The notes under the pieces: model-generated
What the model was told of the DNA's origin: nothing
Seen by the model: the letters and a program-made list of their open reading frames with translations, nothing else
The model's database searches: none
Shown here: positions 43,532 through 53,338 of the stretch, in pieces
How positions within the stretch are numbered: the first letter of the stretch is position 1
Layout of the letters: each line of letters starts with the position of its first letter
Position numbers and translations under genes: made by a program
Assembly (NCBI RefSeq): GCF_017565405.1
Contig: NZ_JAGEKR010000007.1
Span: forward strand, 1 to 64,000
From: Allobranchiibius sp. CTAmp26
Lineage (GTDB): Bacteria > Actinomycetota > Actinomycetes > Actinomycetales > Dermatophilaceae
Reading direction: 5' to 3'
DNA length: 64,000 nucleotides

Positions 43532-46516
43532 TCAGCGAGGTGTGGGGAACTCGTCGCGGCCTTCGGTGAGATCGCTGTCGTAGAAACGCTGTTCGACGAT
43601 CGCGCGGGCGAGTCGTGTCTGCCGGAGATAGTCCTCCTGCAGCCCGTAACTGCGCGTCAGCGGCCAGCCGAGCAGGCTGGCGATGCCGCGTACGTCGCCC
43701 AGGCTGCTTGGCAACGACTCCATCGCCCGGCCGCGCCACAGCACGCCCGCGTTGCGCATGCGGGTCGCTAGCGACCACGTCGAGCCCAGCAGCTCGGCCT
43801 CCTCCTCGGTGAGGAGGTCGTGCTTGGCCATCACCGCCAGCAGCGAGTAGGTGCCGGTGTGCCGCAGCGCAGGGATCTCGTGGGCATGTTCGAGCTGAGC
43901 GAGCTGCACGGTCCACTCGACGTCGGACATGCCTCCCCGGCCGAGTTTGAAATGGGTACGCCGGTCGCCGCCGCGCGGGATCCGCTCGGCCTCCATCCGC
44001 GCCTTCAGGCGACGGATCTGGCGCACGGCCGCATCGTCGATGCCGCCCTCGGGATACCGCAGCGGGTCGATGAGCTGCACGAACCGCTCCCCGAGGTCGG
44101 TGTCGCCGGCGATCGGCGCCGCGCGCAGTAGCGCCTGGGCCTCCCACCCGGCCGACCACCGCTGGTAGTACGCGGCGTACGACGCGAGCGTGCGCACGAT
44201 CGGCCCCGATTTCCCTTCCGGGCGCAGATCGGCGTCGACCGTGAGGGACGGGTCCGGGCCGCTCGCACCGAGGGAGTCGCGCAGCCGGTTGACCACCTGG
44301 GTGGCCTGCGTCTGCGCACGCCCGGAGTCGGCGCCCGGTCGAGGGTCGTGCACGAAGAGCACGTCGGCGTCGCTGGAGTAGCCCGTCTCGCGCCCACCCA
44401 GGCGGCCCATGCCGATCACCGCGATCCTGGTCACGAGCGGGTCGCCGCTGGCGCGCTCCACCTCCCGGATCGCGACGTCCAGCGCCGACTGGATGGTCGC
44501 CGCGGCGATGTCGGTGAGGGCCTGCTCGAGGGTGTCCAGGTCCAGAGTGCCGGCGATGTCGGCCACCGCCACCCGGATCAGCTCGGTGCGCCGGGTCTCC
44601 CGGATCGCGCGCACGGCGTTGTCCGGGTCGTCGTGCCGCTCGATGGCGGCACGCAGCACCTCGAGGATCTGGTTGCGCCGCAACGGGATGCGCGCGTCCG
44701 ACGACCCGAAGACGGCCACCGCGGAGGGCGCACCCTCGATCAGTTGGCCGGCGTACCGGCTGCTCGCGAGCACCCGCGCCATCAGCTGCGCGGCGCCGCC
44801 CTCGTCGCGCAGCATCTTCAGGTACCAGTGGGTCCCGCCCAGCCGGTCGCTGATCCGCCGGAAGGCGAGCAGCCCGAGGTCGGGGTCGGCCTCCTGCGCG
44901 AACCAGTGCAGCATCACCGGCAGCAGCGTCCGCTGGATCGCGGCGCGGCGGCTGACCCCGCCGGTGAGCGCCTGGATATGCCCGATCGCGCCCTTCGGAT
45001 CGGCGTACCCGAGGGCGGCGAACCGGTCCTGGGCGCTGTCCAGCGACAGGCACGCGTCGTCGTCGCTCAGCCGCGCCACGGCGGACAGCAGCGGCCGGAA
45101 GAAGAGGCGTTCGTAGAGGCGGCGCACGTCACGGGCGGTGTCGCGCCACAGCTTGACCACGCCCTCGGACGGGTCTCGGGTGATCCCGAGCGCCCGCCCG
45201 AGCGGCCGCAGCTGCTCGGGGTCGGTCGGCATCAGGTGGGTGCGCCGCATCCGGGAGAGCTGGATGCGGTGCTCGAGCACCCGCAGGATCCGGTAGCAGC
45301 GGTCCAGCTCGTGTGCGTCCGTCCGGCCGACGTACCCGCCGCGCATCAGCGACTCGATACCGACCAGGGTGGCGCGGTTGCGCAGATGCTCGTCGCTGCG
45401 GCCGTGCACCAGCTGCAGCAGCTGCACGCTGAACTCCACGTCGCGCAGGCCGCCGGGCCCGAGCTTCAGCTGCCGCTCGGACTCGCTGGCCGGCACGTAC
45501 TGCTCGACCCGCGCGCGCATCGCCTGCACGTCCTGGACGAAGTTCTCCCGGGTCGAGGCCTGCCACACCATCGGCAGCATCGCGTCGAGGTACGCCGCGC
45601 CGACCTCGGCGTCGCCCGCCACGTGCCGCGCCTTCAGCAGCGCCTGGAACTCCCAGGTCTTCGCCCAGCGCTCGTAGTACGCGGCGTGCCCGGCGACCGT
45701 GCGCACCAGCGGCCCCTGCTTGCCCTCGGGGCGCAGTGCGGTGTCGACCTCCCAGAGGGTGCCTTCGGCGGTGTGCGCCGAACACGCCTGGATGGTGGCC
45801 ACCGCCAGCTTGCCCGCTATCTCGCGCGCCCCGGTCTCGTCGTCGGCCTCGACCGGCTCGGCCACGAAGATGACGTCGACGTCGCTGACGTAGTTGAGCT
45901 CGCGGCCACCGCACTTGCCCATGCCGATCACGGCGAGCCGGGCGCGGTCGGCGCCCTCGACCTCGCGCCGGGCGATGCCCAGGGCCGCGTCGAGGCAGGC
46001 GCCGGCGAGGTCGGCCAACGACTCCCCCACGATCGGCAGCGCCTCGATCGGGTCGCTGGTGACGTCGTACGCCGCGATGCGGACCAACTGCCGGCGGTAC
46101 GCGACCCGCAGCGCGTCGTACGCCGTGGTGCCGGTGGCGTCCCCGACGTCGCCTGCCACGTCCGCGTAGATCGTCGCGGCGTCCCGCGGCTGCGCGTCGG
46201 CGACCTCGCGCCAGTGCGCGGGATGGCGCACCAGGTGATCGGTCAGACCGCTGGAGCTGCCGAGCAGCTGGATCAGGCGGCGCCGGCCGGGCCCCTGGTC
46301 GGTGAGCAACGCGCCGAGCTGCGCGCGGTCCTCGCCATCCGCCGCCTCGCTCAGTCGGACCAGGCCCAGCACGGCCTGGTCGGGGTCGGGCGACGCGGCG
46401 AGCAGCGCGACGACCTCGTCGGTGGCCCAGTCGCCGAGGTCCTCCAGGCACCGACCGGAGCGGTCGGCGTCCAGGAACCCTGCACGGACCAGCGCACCGC
46501 GGGTCGGAGCCGTCAC
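43532..46516 (-). CDS. glnE: Glutamine synthetase adenylyltransferase/adenylyl-removing enzyme
   Basis: Bifunctional regulator that adds or removes AMP on glutamine synthetase. The 994-residue chain has two nucleotidyltransferase halves, each with its signature: VIGMGKCGGRELNYVSDVDV (N-terminal, de-adenylylating) and VIGMGRLGGRETGYSSDADV (C-terminal, adenylylating), each followed by DxxLRPEGK. GTG 46514-46516 overlaps the glnA2 stop (GTGA). Its known target in actinobacteria is GlnA1 rather than the adjacent GlnA2. Confidence 0.97.
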   Translation of the reverse strand: MTAPTRGALVRAGFLDADRSGRCLEDLGDWATDEVVALLAASPDPDQAVLGLVRLSEAADGEDRAQLGALLTDQGPGRRRLIQLLGSSSGLTDHLVRHPAHWREVADAQPRDAATIYADVAGDVGDATGTTAYDALRVAYRRQLVRIAAYDVTSDPIEALPIVGESLADLAGACLDAALGIARREVEGADRARLAVIGMGKCGGRELNYVSDVDVIFVAEPVEADDETGAREIAGKLAVATIQACSAHTAEGTLWEVDTALRPEGKQGPLVRTVAGHAAYYERWAKTWEFQALLKARHVAGDAEVGAAYLDAMLPMVWQASTRENFVQDVQAMRARVEQYVPASESERQLKLGPGGLRDVEFSVQLLQLVHGRSDEHLRNRATLVGIESLMRGGYVGRTDAHELDRCYRILRVLEHRIQLSRMRRTHLMPTDPEQLRPLGRALGITRDPSEGVVKLWRDTARDVRRLYERLFFRPLLSAVARLSDDDACLSLDSAQDRFAALGYADPKGAIGHIQALTGGVSRRAAIQRTLLPVMLHWFAQEADPDLGLLAFRRISDRLGGTHWYLKMLRDEGGAAQLMARVLASSRYAGQLIEGAPSAVAVFGSSDARIPLRRNQILEVLRAAIERHDDPDNAVRAIRETRRTELIRVAVADIAGTLDLDTLEQALTDIAAATIQSALDVAIREVERASGDPLVTRIAVIGMGRLGGRETGYSSDADVLFVHDPRPGADSGRAQTQATQVVNRLRDSLGASGPDPSLTVDADLRPEGKSGPIVRTLASYAAYYQRWSAGWEAQALLRAAPIAGDTDLGERFVQLIDPLRYPEGGIDDAAVRQIRRLKARMEAERIPRGGDRRTHFKLGRGGMSDVEWTVQLAQLEHAHEIPALRHTGTYSLLAVMAKHDLLTEEEAELLGSTWSLATRMRNAGVLWRGRAMESLPSSLGDVRGIASLLGWPLTRSYGLQEDYLRQTRLARAIVEQRFYDSDLTEGRDEFPTPR

Positions 46517-47850
46517 GGGCGGTGCAGGTACTGGTCGAGCTCGAACTGGGTGACCTGGTCGCGGTAGGCGGCCCACTCGGCCTTCTTGTTGCGCAGGAAG
46601 AAGTCGAAGACGTGCTCCCCCAGTGTCTCGGCCACCAGCTCGCTGTTCTCCATCAAGTGGATCGCGTGATCCAGCGATGCTGGCAGCGGGTCGATGCCGA
46701 GGCTGCGGCGTTCGCGGTCGGTGAGGCTCCAGACGTCGTCCTCGGCCTCCGGCGGCAGCTCGTACTCCTCCTCGATGCCCTTCATGCCCGCCGCGAGCAG
46801 CACGGCGTACGCGAGGTAGGGGTTGGCCGCGGCGTCCAGCGACCTGATCTCTATCCGGGTGCTCTGGTCTTTGCCCGGCTTGTGCATCGGCACCCGCACC
46901 ATCGCGCTGCGGTTGTTGTGGCCCCAGCAGACGTGCGCCGGCGCCTCGGCCCCGCCCCACATCCGCTTGTAGGAGTTGACCCACTGGTTGGTGACGGCCG
47001 ACATCTCGCACGCGTGCCGCAGGATGCCCGCGATGAAGTGTTTGCCGGTGCGCGAGAGCTGGTAGGGCGCGCCCGCCTCGTGGAAGGCGTTGCGGTCGCC
47101 CTCGAAGAGCGAGACGTGGGTGTGCATCCCGCTGCCGGGGTGGTTGGCCAGCGGCTTGGGCATGAATGAGGCGAAGATGCCCTGCTCCAGCGCGACCTCC
47201 TTGATGACCGTGCGGAAGGTCATGATGTTGTCCGCGGTGGAGAGCGCGTCGGCGTACCTCAGGTCGATCTCGTTCTGGCCCGGGCCCGCCTCGTGGTGGC
47301 TGAACTCCACGGAGATGCCCATGCTCTCCAGCATCGTGATGGCTGCGCGACGGAAGTCGTGGGCGGTGCCGTGCGGCACATGGTCGAAGAAGCCGGCGTT
47401 GTCGACCGGCACCGGCGGGGTGTCGGTGCTCGTGCGCTGCTCGAAGAGGTAGAACTCGATCTCCGGGTGGGTGTAGAACGTCAGGCCCTTGTCGGCAGCC
47501 TTGGTGAGCGCACGCTGCAGGACGAAGCGGGGGTCGGCGGCGCTGGCGGTGTTGTCGGGCAGCCGGATGTCGGCGAAGAGCCTCGCCGTGCCGGGGCTCT
47601 CGCCCCGCCAGGGCAGGATCTGGAACGTCGAGGCGTCGGGGAGCACGAGCATGTCCGCCTCGAAGACCCGCGCGAGCCCCTCGATCGAGCTGCCGTCGAA
47701 GCCGATGCCCTCGGCGAACGCCCCCTCGAGTTCGGCGGGGGCCACGGCCACCGACTTGAGCATGCCGAGCACATCGGTGAACCACAGGCGCACGAAACGG
47801 ATGTCGCGCTCCTCGATGGTCCGGAGCACGAATTCCTGCTGACGATCCAT
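46513..47850 (-). CDS. glnA2: Glutamine synthetase type I, GlnA2 clade
   Basis: ATP-dependent glutamate-ammonia ligase or a gamma-glutamyl relative. The 445 residues begin MDRQQEFVLRTIEERDIRFV and include GFDGSSIEGLARV, PGQNEIDLRYADALSTADNI, KPLANHPGSGMHTHVSLFEG and RIEIRSLDAAANPYLAYAVL. N terminus and glnE/panB neighbourhood match mycobacterial GlnA2 (Rv2222c), which is not adenylylated; several actinobacterial GlnA-like paralogues act on polyamines, so activity on glutamate is likely but not certain. ATG 47848-47850 has no Shine-Dalgarno sequence. Confidence 0.93.
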   Translation of the reverse strand: MDRQQEFVLRTIEERDIRFVRLWFTDVLGMLKSVAVAPAELEGAFAEGIGFDGSSIEGLARVFEADMLVLPDASTFQILPWRGESPGTARLFADIRLPDNTASAADPRFVLQRALTKAADKGLTFYTHPEIEFYLFEQRTSTDTPPVPVDNAGFFDHVPHGTAHDFRRAAITMLESMGISVEFSHHEAGPGQNEIDLRYADALSTADNIMTFRTVIKEVALEQGIFASFMPKPLANHPGSGMHTHVSLFEGDRNAFHEAGAPYQLSRTGKHFIAGILRHACEMSAVTNQWVNSYKRMWGGAEAPAHVCWGHNNRSAMVRVPMHKPGKDQSTRIEIRSLDAAANPYLAYAVLLAAGMKGIEEEYELPPEAEDDVWSLTDRERRSLGIDPLPASLDHAIHLMENSELVAETLGEHVFDFFLRNKKAEWAAYRDQVTQFELDQYLHRP

Positions 47851-47857
47851 GCCCGTG

Positions 47858-47863
47858 ATCCTA
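47858..47863 (-). promoter_or_regulatory. -10 element, leaderless glnA2
   Basis: Minus-strand TAGGAT ends 7 bases before the glnA2 ATG, predicting a leaderless transcript. Confidence 0.55.
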
Positions 47864-47962
47864 GGTGTACGACGCCGCCGGAGCGGGCCGCACCGGTGGT
47901 CAGCGAATCCATGGCGCCGACGCCATCGATCGGCTGACAACCGAGGGCCGCGGGCGGATCGC

Positions 47963-47968
47963 TAGGGT
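47963..47968 (+). promoter_or_regulatory. -10 element, leaderless panB
   Basis: TAGGGT ends 7 bases before the panB ATG at 47976. With the glnA2 -10 it forms a divergent pair of leaderless promoters 100 bases apart. Confidence 0.55.
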
Positions 47969-47975
47969 CGGGCGC

Positions 47976-48851
47976 ATGACCGAGGAAGTCCCGCCCTACG
48001 GCACCGGCAACGCGCCCGCCGCCCCCTCCGACGGCACCTCGAGTGCCCCTGTACGCCGGGTACGCACCCATCACCTGCTCGCCCTGAAGCGGGAGGGCAC
48101 CCGGTGGTCGATGCTCACGACGTACGACCAGTACACCGCCGCCATCTTCGACGAGGCCGGCATCGAGGTCCTGCTCATCGGCGACTCGGCCGCCAACAAC
48201 GTCCTCGGCTACGAGACGACCCTGCCGGTCACCGTCGACGAGCTGCTGCCCCTGGTACGCGCGGTCTCCGGTGCCGCTCGACGCTCCCTGGTGATCGCGG
48301 ACCTGCCGTTCGGCAGCTACCAGCGCGATCCGGGCCAGGCGTTCGACACGGCGGTGCGCTTCATGAAGGAGGGCCGCGCCCACGGGGTGAAGCTGGAGGG
48401 CGGCGTCGCGATGGCGCCGACCATCGCCCACCTGACGGCTGCCGGCATTCCGGTGATGGCGCACATCGGCTTCACCCCGCAGAGCGAGCACGCCCTCGGC
48501 GGCTACCGGGTGCAGGGCCGCACGGACGCGGGTGACGAGCTTGTCGCCGCCGCCGAGGCGCTGCAGGACGCCGGCGCGTTTGCGATCGTGATGGAGATGG
48601 TGCCTGCTCCGGTCGCGGCGCGGGTGACGAAGGCGCTGCAGATCCCCACGGTGGGGATCGGCGCCGGGCCGGAGTGCGACGCACAGGTGCTGGTGTGGCA
48701 GGACTTCGCCGGACTGCGCGGCGGCAAGATGGCGCGTTTCGTCAAGCAGTACGCCGACCTGCGCTCGACACTGTTGGAGGCCGCCCGCGACTACCGCTCG
48801 GACGTCGTGTCGGGCACCTTCCCGGGGCCCGAGCACAGCTTCGAGAAGTAG
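47976..48851 (+). CDS. panB: 3-methyl-2-oxobutanoate hydroxymethyltransferase
   Basis: First committed step of pantothenate synthesis. The 291-residue product has an unconserved ~28-residue N terminus rich in Pro/Ala/Ser, then the ketopantoate hydroxymethyltransferase core: [65 protein letters not shown] and [20 protein letters not shown]. Magnesium ligands Asp and Glu are present. It converges with the MFS gene with no gap. Confidence 0.96.
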   Translation: MTEEVPPYGTGNAPAAPSDGTSSAPVRRVRTHHLLALKREGTRWSMLTTYDQYTAAIFDEAGIEVLLIGDSAANNVLGYETTLPVTVDELLPLVRAVSGAARRSLVIADLPFGSYQRDPGQAFDTAVRFMKEGRAHGVKLEGGVAMAPTIAHLTAAGIPVMAHIGFTPQSEHALGGYRVQGRTDAGDELVAAAEALQDAGAFAIVMEMVPAPVAARVTKALQIPTVGIGAGPECDAQVLVWQDFAGLRGGKMARFVKQYADLRSTLLEAARDYRSDVVSGTFPGPEHSFEK

Positions 48852-50126
48852 CTACCTCTTCATCGAGCGGAGCGGTTCGTCCTCGAGCGGAGGGGTCGTA
48901 TCCCCTCCGCCGGCCGGCGTACCCCTCCGCTCGGCGGAGGCGCGGGTCGGCACCGCACGCCACATCACCGCGGCGGCTCCCAGGCCGGTCGCGCCGGACA
49001 CGACTACTCCGGCGCCGAGGCTCAGCACCGCGGTGACCCCGGCGAGGACGCCCGGACCGATCGTCGAGCCGGCATCGGACAGTTCACGCCAGATCCCGAG
49101 GAACTGCGCGCGACCGCGCTCGGGCGAGAAATCGGCACCCAGGGTCATCACCATCCCGGCGCCGATCCCGTTGCCGAACCCGAGCACGCAGGTCACGAGG
49201 CACAGCGTCACGGCGCCGTGGGTGAGCGGGATCGCCATCATCGACACGGCCATCACCAGCATCGACGGCACGGTCACCCAGCGGCGGCCGTAGAGGTCCA
49301 TCACCTTCCCGGCCGGGTAGAAGACCAGCATGTCGATGCCGCCGCTGATGCCGTAGATGAGCGACGCCGTGGTCGGCGACAGCGACAGGTGCTCCGCCCA
49401 GAGCGGGATCACGGCCTGCCGGGTCGCGCGGATCGCCGACACGAGCAGCACACCCATGCCGACGGTCAGGAAGACCCGGCGGTAGTCGTGCAATGTGCTC
49501 CGCACGGTTGCTCCGGCCTGCTGCCCGGCGGCCTTGCGGCGCGTATCGGCCTCGTGCGGCAGGTCTTTCAACGTCGCGCCGAGCACACCGGCGAGCGCGA
49601 GGGCCGCGGTGCTGACGACGTACGCGCCGGCGAGGTGCCACAGGCTCATCGCCGCGGCCCCGATGAACGGCCCGACGAAGACCCCGATCCGCATCACGCC
49701 GCCCAGGGTCGACAGCGCCCGAGCCCGGTGGGTCGCGGGCACGGCCTCGGTCAGGTAGCTCTGCCGGGCGAGCATGAAGACCGACGCGCTGATGCCGTAG
49801 AGCACGGCGCCGGCCGCGTACACCCACACCTCGTGGCCGACGAGGAAAAGCAGGGACGCGAGCACGCCGACGACCGATGCTCCGATGATCGCGTGGCGCT
49901 CGCCGTACCGGTCGGTGATGATCGACGACGGCACGTTGAAGATCAGCGAGCCGACGTTGATGAGCATGACCATGGTCGCGGCGATGGCGACGGTGGCCCC
50001 GACGTCGCGCGCGGACAGCGGCAGCACCGGGAGCATCGCGCCCTCGCCGAGGCCGAAGAGCAGAGAGGGGCCGTACGCGGGGATCGCCAGGGCTCCGAAT
50101 CCGAAGCCGTCGTCGGTGGAAGTCAT
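48852..50126 (-). CDS. MFS transporter (12 TM, drug-efflux-like)
   Basis: A 424-residue major facilitator with about twelve hydrophobic segments, central loop ~200-220 ([20 protein letters not shown]), and [13 protein letters not shown] as the loop 2-3 motif. [20 protein letters not shown] and [20 protein letters not shown] are conserved loops of multidrug-type efflux pumps. The last ~35 residues are hydrophilic and are written over the repeat element at 48884-48933, so the tail may be a by-product of that element. Substrate unknown. Confidence 0.87.
   Translation of the reverse strand: MTSTDDGFGFGALAIPAYGPSLLFGLGEGAMLPVLPLSARDVGATVAIAATMVMLINVGSLIFNVPSSIITDRYGERHAIIGASVVGVLASLLFLVGHEVWVYAAGAVLYGISASVFMLARQSYLTEAVPATHRARALSTLGGVMRIGVFVGPFIGAAAMSLWHLAGAYVVSTAALALAGVLGATLKDLPHEADTRRKAAGQQAGATVRSTLHDYRRVFLTVGMGVLLVSAIRATRQAVIPLWAEHLSLSPTTASLIYGISGGIDMLVFYPAGKVMDLYGRRWVTVPSMLVMAVSMMAIPLTHGAVTLCLVTCVLGFGNGIGAGMVMTLGADFSPERGRAQFLGIWRELSDAGSTIGPGVLAGVTAVLSLGAGVVVSGATGLGAAAVMWRAVPTRASAERRGTPAGGGDTTPPLEDEPLRSMKR
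48884..48933. terminator. Inverted-repeat terminator at the panB/MFS junction
   Basis: CGAGCGGAGGGGT (48884-48896) is complementary to 48921-48933; an alternative inner stem CGGAGGGG / CCCCTCCG (48888-48895, 48902-48909) competes with it. A further GAGCGGAG copy lies at 48865. It begins 33 bases after the panB stop but inside the end of the convergent MFS gene. Confidence 0.55.
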
Positions 50127-50191
50127 CTCGACGTCAAGATTAGAGCCTGCCTATGGATGCGGCCGTCCACCCCGGCGGCATCCGTGTCGTC

Positions 50192-50380
50192 TCAGCTGGG
50201 CGAGCCCTTCGAGTTCCAGTCGCGGTCCTCGGCGTCCCACTTCTCGGTGTTCTCCCGAGCCTTCGCCAGAGCGTTCGCGGCCTCGTCCCGGCTCCGGTAC
50301 GGACCCATCAGGTGGTCGGCCGCGCTCTTGTTCTCGTCGTCCTCGACCTGACCGCTGTCGACGTTGTACCAGTAGGTCAT
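50192..50380 (-). CDS. Small conserved actinobacterial protein
   Basis: A 62-residue acidic protein beginning [20 protein letters not shown], then [19 protein letters not shown] and a D/E/W-rich end. The W-Y-N-V and MGPY...TEAEA pattern is a recurring small protein family in actinobacteria; the MGPY helix resembles part of a SPOR-like fold, but function is unknown. ATG 50378-50380 follows AGGAG by 6 bases, which decided the start. It is divergent from map, 59 bases apart, and databases have sometimes passed on map names to it. Confidence 0.8.
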   Translation of the reverse strand: MTYWYNVDSGQVEDDENKSAADHLMGPYRSRDEAANALAKARENTEKWDAEDRDWNSKGSPS

Positions 50381-50439
50381 CGCGTGCTCCTGTCCACGGG
50401 AGGGATGTGCTCTTTCGCCGCCCCTACACTGGCACACCT

Positions 50440-51297
50440 ATGCCCACGTCGACTGTCACCGCAGGCCGGGTCGGCCCGCGTCGCGCCGTGCCCGCGGGGA
50501 TCGCGCGACCGGAGTACGTCGACCGCCCCGAACCCGCACCGTTCACGGGTTCGGAGGTCAAGGACGAAGCGACAATCGAGGCCATGCGGGTGGCGGGCCG
50601 GATCGCCGCCGGCGCGCTGCGGGCGGCCGGTGCCGCCGCCGCGCCGGGAGTGACCACCGACGAGCTGGACCGGATCGGCCACGAGTACGTGCTCGATCAC
50701 GGCGCCTACCCCTCGACGCTCGGCTACCGCGGCTTCCCCAAGTCGCTGTGCACCAGCGTGAACGAGGTCGTCTGCCACGGGATCCCCGACGACCGCCCGC
50801 TGGACGACGGCGACATCGTGAAAATCGACGTGACGGCGTACGTCGACGGCGTGCACGGTGACAACTGCGGGTCGTTCCTGGTCGGCGACGCCGACGAGGA
50901 GTCGCGGCTACTGGTCGAGCGCACCCGCGAGGCGATGATGCGCGGCATCCGTGCGGCACTGCCCGGCCGCCAGGTCAACGTGATCGGACGGGTCATCGAG
51001 AAGTACGCCGCCCGCTTCGGGTACGGCGTCGTGCGCGAGTACACCGGCCACGGCGTCGGCCAGACCTTCCACTCCGGGCTGATCATCCCGCACTACGACG
51101 CGGCGCCGGCGTACGACGACGTGATCGAGGCGGGTATGACGTTCACCGTCGAGCCGATGATCAACCTGGGCGGATCGGCGACGCAGCTGTGGGAGGACGG
51201 CTGGACCGTCGTCACCGCGGACCGGTCGCGGTCGGCGCAGTTCGAGCAGACCATCCTCATCACCCCGACCGGCCCCGAGATACTGACCACCGTCTGA
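50440..51297 (+). CDS. map: Methionine aminopeptidase type I
   Basis: Removes initiator methionine. The 285-residue protein has a ~40-residue N-terminal extension (Pro-rich, with [20 protein letters not shown]) before the pita-bread fold. Metal ligands are in place: [15 protein letters not shown] (two Asp), [11 protein letters not shown] (His), FTVEPMIN (Glu) and QFEQTILIT (Glu). The extension is usual for actinobacterial MapA/MapB with an SH3-binding-like motif. A TACACT -10 lies 9 bases ahead of the ATG. Confidence 0.95.
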   Translation: MPTSTVTAGRVGPRRAVPAGIARPEYVDRPEPAPFTGSEVKDEATIEAMRVAGRIAAGALRAAGAAAAPGVTTDELDRIGHEYVLDHGAYPSTLGYRGFPKSLCTSVNEVVCHGIPDDRPLDDGDIVKIDVTAYVDGVHGDNCGSFLVGDADEESRLLVERTREAMMRGIRAALPGRQVNVIGRVIEKYAARFGYGVVREYTGHGVGQTFHSGLIIPHYDAAPAYDDVIEAGMTFTVEPMINLGGSATQLWEDGWTVVTADRSRSAQFEQTILITPTGPEILTTV

Positions 51298-51352
51298 CCC
51301 CTTGCGCATCCACGCTTCCGGCATCCGCCGGACGCCCTTCGAAGGAGAGCTC

Positions 51353-52132
51353 ATGTCGACCACTCACCCCCTCGGTATCGACGTCGGCGGCACCGGCATC
51401 AAGGGTGCCCCGGTGGATCTGCGCAGCGGCGAGTTCGCGGCGGAGCGGTTGCGGATCGAGACGCCCAAGGAGTCGACTCCCGACGCCGTGGCCGACATCA
51501 TCGAGCAGATCGTCGACCACTTCAAGGACCTGGTGGGCGAGCAGCCCATCGGCGTGACGCTCCCGTCGGTCGTCACCCACGGCGTCGTACGCAGCGCCGC
51601 CAACATCGACCAGTCGTGGATCGGGACCAACGTCGAGGAACTGCTGCAGGAGCGTCTCGGCCGCCCGGCCACCGTGCTGAACGACGCCGACGCCGCAGGG
51701 GTCGGCGAGCTGCGCTTCGGCGCCGCGCGCAACACCGAGGGACTGGTGCTGGTCTCGACGCTCGGCACCGGTATCGGATCGGCGTTGCTGAACAAGGGTC
51801 AGCTGGTGCCGAACTCCGAGCTCGGCCACCTGGAGATCGACGGGCACGACGCGGAGAGCAAGGCCTCCAGCAACGCCAAGGAGCGCGAGGACCTGTCGTG
51901 GGAGGACTGGGCCGAGCGGCTGCAGCGCTACTACAGCCACGTCGAGGACCTGCTGTGGCCGGACCTGATCGTGGTCGGCGGCGGCGTCTCGAAGAAGGCC
52001 GACAAGTTCCTGCCACTGCTGCACCTGCGCGCGCCGATCGTGGCCGCCCAGCTGCGCAACGCCGCGGGCATCGTGGGCGCGGCGTACGAGGCCGTGGAGT
52101 CCGCCAAGGCCGAAGGCACCCACCGCGAGTAG
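51353..52132 (+). CDS. ppgK: Polyphosphate glucokinase
   Basis: Phosphorylates glucose with polyphosphate or ATP. The 259-residue ROK-type kinase begins HPLGIDVGGTGIKGAPVDL, has NDADAAGVGELRFGAA with the catalytic Asp, VLVSTLGTGIGSALLN and the NSELGHLEIDGHDAESKASS segment that separates PpgK from ordinary ROK glucokinases. ATG 51353 follows AAGGAGA. It lies 55 bases after map. Confidence 0.95.
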   Translation: MSTTHPLGIDVGGTGIKGAPVDLRSGEFAAERLRIETPKESTPDAVADIIEQIVDHFKDLVGEQPIGVTLPSVVTHGVVRSAANIDQSWIGTNVEELLQERLGRPATVLNDADAAGVGELRFGAARNTEGLVLVSTLGTGIGSALLNKGQLVPNSELGHLEIDGHDAESKASSNAKEREDLSWEDWAERLQRYYSHVEDLLWPDLIVVGGGVSKKADKFLPLLHLRAPIVAAQLRNAAGIVGAAYEAVESAKAEGTHRE

Positions 52133-52169
52133 ACGGGTCGGCAGTTCCGACTCCCGCCATCGGTGAGGG

Positions 52170-53279
52170 TCAGCGTGCGTCGGCCGGCGCGGCGCGCGTC
52201 ACGCGCAGTCCGAGGAAAGCCGCGAGGCTGTCGATCTCGCCGTCGACCGCGCGTGCCATCGCTGCGGTGAACTTGACGTCCTGGTGAACGGCGTTGACGC
52301 GCAACAGTCCCGTGTCGATGTCGGAGGCGGCGTCGAGCTTCCCGACGAACCGGTCGCCGTAGAGGATCGGCAGCGCGAAGTACCCCCACCGACGCTTGGC
52401 GGCCGGCTTGTACATCTCGAGTTGATAGTCGAACTCGAAGATCTCGGTGAGCCGTTTGCGGTCGACCACCAGCCTGTCGAGCGGCGACAGCAGCGCGGCC
52501 CGGCCCCGGAACGGCGCACCGAGCTGCGCCGGATCCACCCGCCAGGTGCCCCGCACCCCCTCGATGACCGCCTCCTCACCGGCAGCGCCCACGTCCCAGG
52601 GTTCGCCGGGCGGCTTGGTCATCGACGCCCGGGCGATGCCGAGCGAGGTCAACCGGCGTCGATCACGCTCGGCGACGGCCTGCTCGGCGTCGACGACGTC
52701 GGTGGTGGGGTAGACCCGGTCAGCCAGGTCCCAGAGCCGCTCGCGGCCCTCCCGGGAGGACACCGCGATCTCCCCGCGGGCCTCCATCAGGTCCAGCATG
52801 CCCGGCACGTTGCGGTTGTTGTTCCAGCCGCTCGACCGCCACGGCACCACACAGGTGTCGCGCAGGTCGCGGGCCGCGGTCGGGCCCTCGGACCGCAGGG
52901 TCGCCAGGATGTCGTCGTGGCAGGCTTGATTGGCCGTCAGCCACCGATGTTGCCCCGTCCGCCACGTCGTGCCCTCGCCCGGCCAGGCAGCCATCCGGGC
53001 GCGGAAGAGCGCGATGTCCTCACCGGGCCGCAACAGCCCGGCGTACTCCACGATCCGCCCCTCGTCGAGCAGGGCGTCGAGCTCCTGGGGTCGGTACGCC
53101 GCCCCGAGCCGGCTCCAGAGGACCAGGTCGATGTTGGGCGCGACGGCGGCCGTCAGATCGACCTGCACCAGGCACAGGTGTCGGATCACCTCGAGCAGGT
53201 CCGTGGGCCGGGAGGCGTCCAGCAGTTGCGCGCGCACGGCGATCCGGCGGGCGTCGCGACGCGTCAGGCGGTGCACCAT
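52170..53279 (-). CDS. Winged-helix DNA glycosylase, AlkZ/YcaQ family
   Basis: A 369-residue HTH_42 protein. Family members unhook interstrand crosslinks or excise bulky alkylpurines using a Q-x-D/Q motif; here LCLVQVDLTAAVAPNIDLVL at ~35-55 supplies Q-V-D. Further conserved parts are WRSSGWNNNRNVPGMLDLME and LSPLDRLVVDRKRLTEIFEF with YKPAAKRRWGYFALPILYGD. Catalytic role is inferred from the motif. ATG 53277-53279 is 6 bases after a TACCGT -10, so it may be leaderless. Confidence 0.85.
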   Translation of the reverse strand: MVHRLTRRDARRIAVRAQLLDASRPTDLLEVIRHLCLVQVDLTAAVAPNIDLVLWSRLGAAYRPQELDALLDEGRIVEYAGLLRPGEDIALFRARMAAWPGEGTTWRTGQHRWLTANQACHDDILATLRSEGPTAARDLRDTCVVPWRSSGWNNNRNVPGMLDLMEARGEIAVSSREGRERLWDLADRVYPTTDVVDAEQAVAERDRRRLTSLGIARASMTKPPGEPWDVGAAGEEAVIEGVRGTWRVDPAQLGAPFRGRAALLSPLDRLVVDRKRLTEIFEFDYQLEMYKPAAKRRWGYFALPILYGDRFVGKLDAASDIDTGLLRVNAVHQDVKFTAAMARAVDGEIDSLAAFLGLRVTRAAPADAR

Positions 53280-53285
53280 GGCCTC

Positions 53286-53291
53286 ACGGTA
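53286..53291 (-). promoter_or_regulatory. -10 element, leaderless AlkZ-like gene
   Basis: Minus-strand TACCGT ends 6 bases before the ATG at 53279. Confidence 0.45.
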
Positions 53292-53338
53292 GGGCGAGGG
53301 GGTGACACCCGGTGGCGATCGCGGTCGCCCCGCGCGCG

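Noticed and set aside
43122-45053. 643-codon minus-strand frame spanning glnE and the zinc-finger gene
   Set aside because: Only the last ~118 codons are real; the rest is an out-of-frame reading of glnE.
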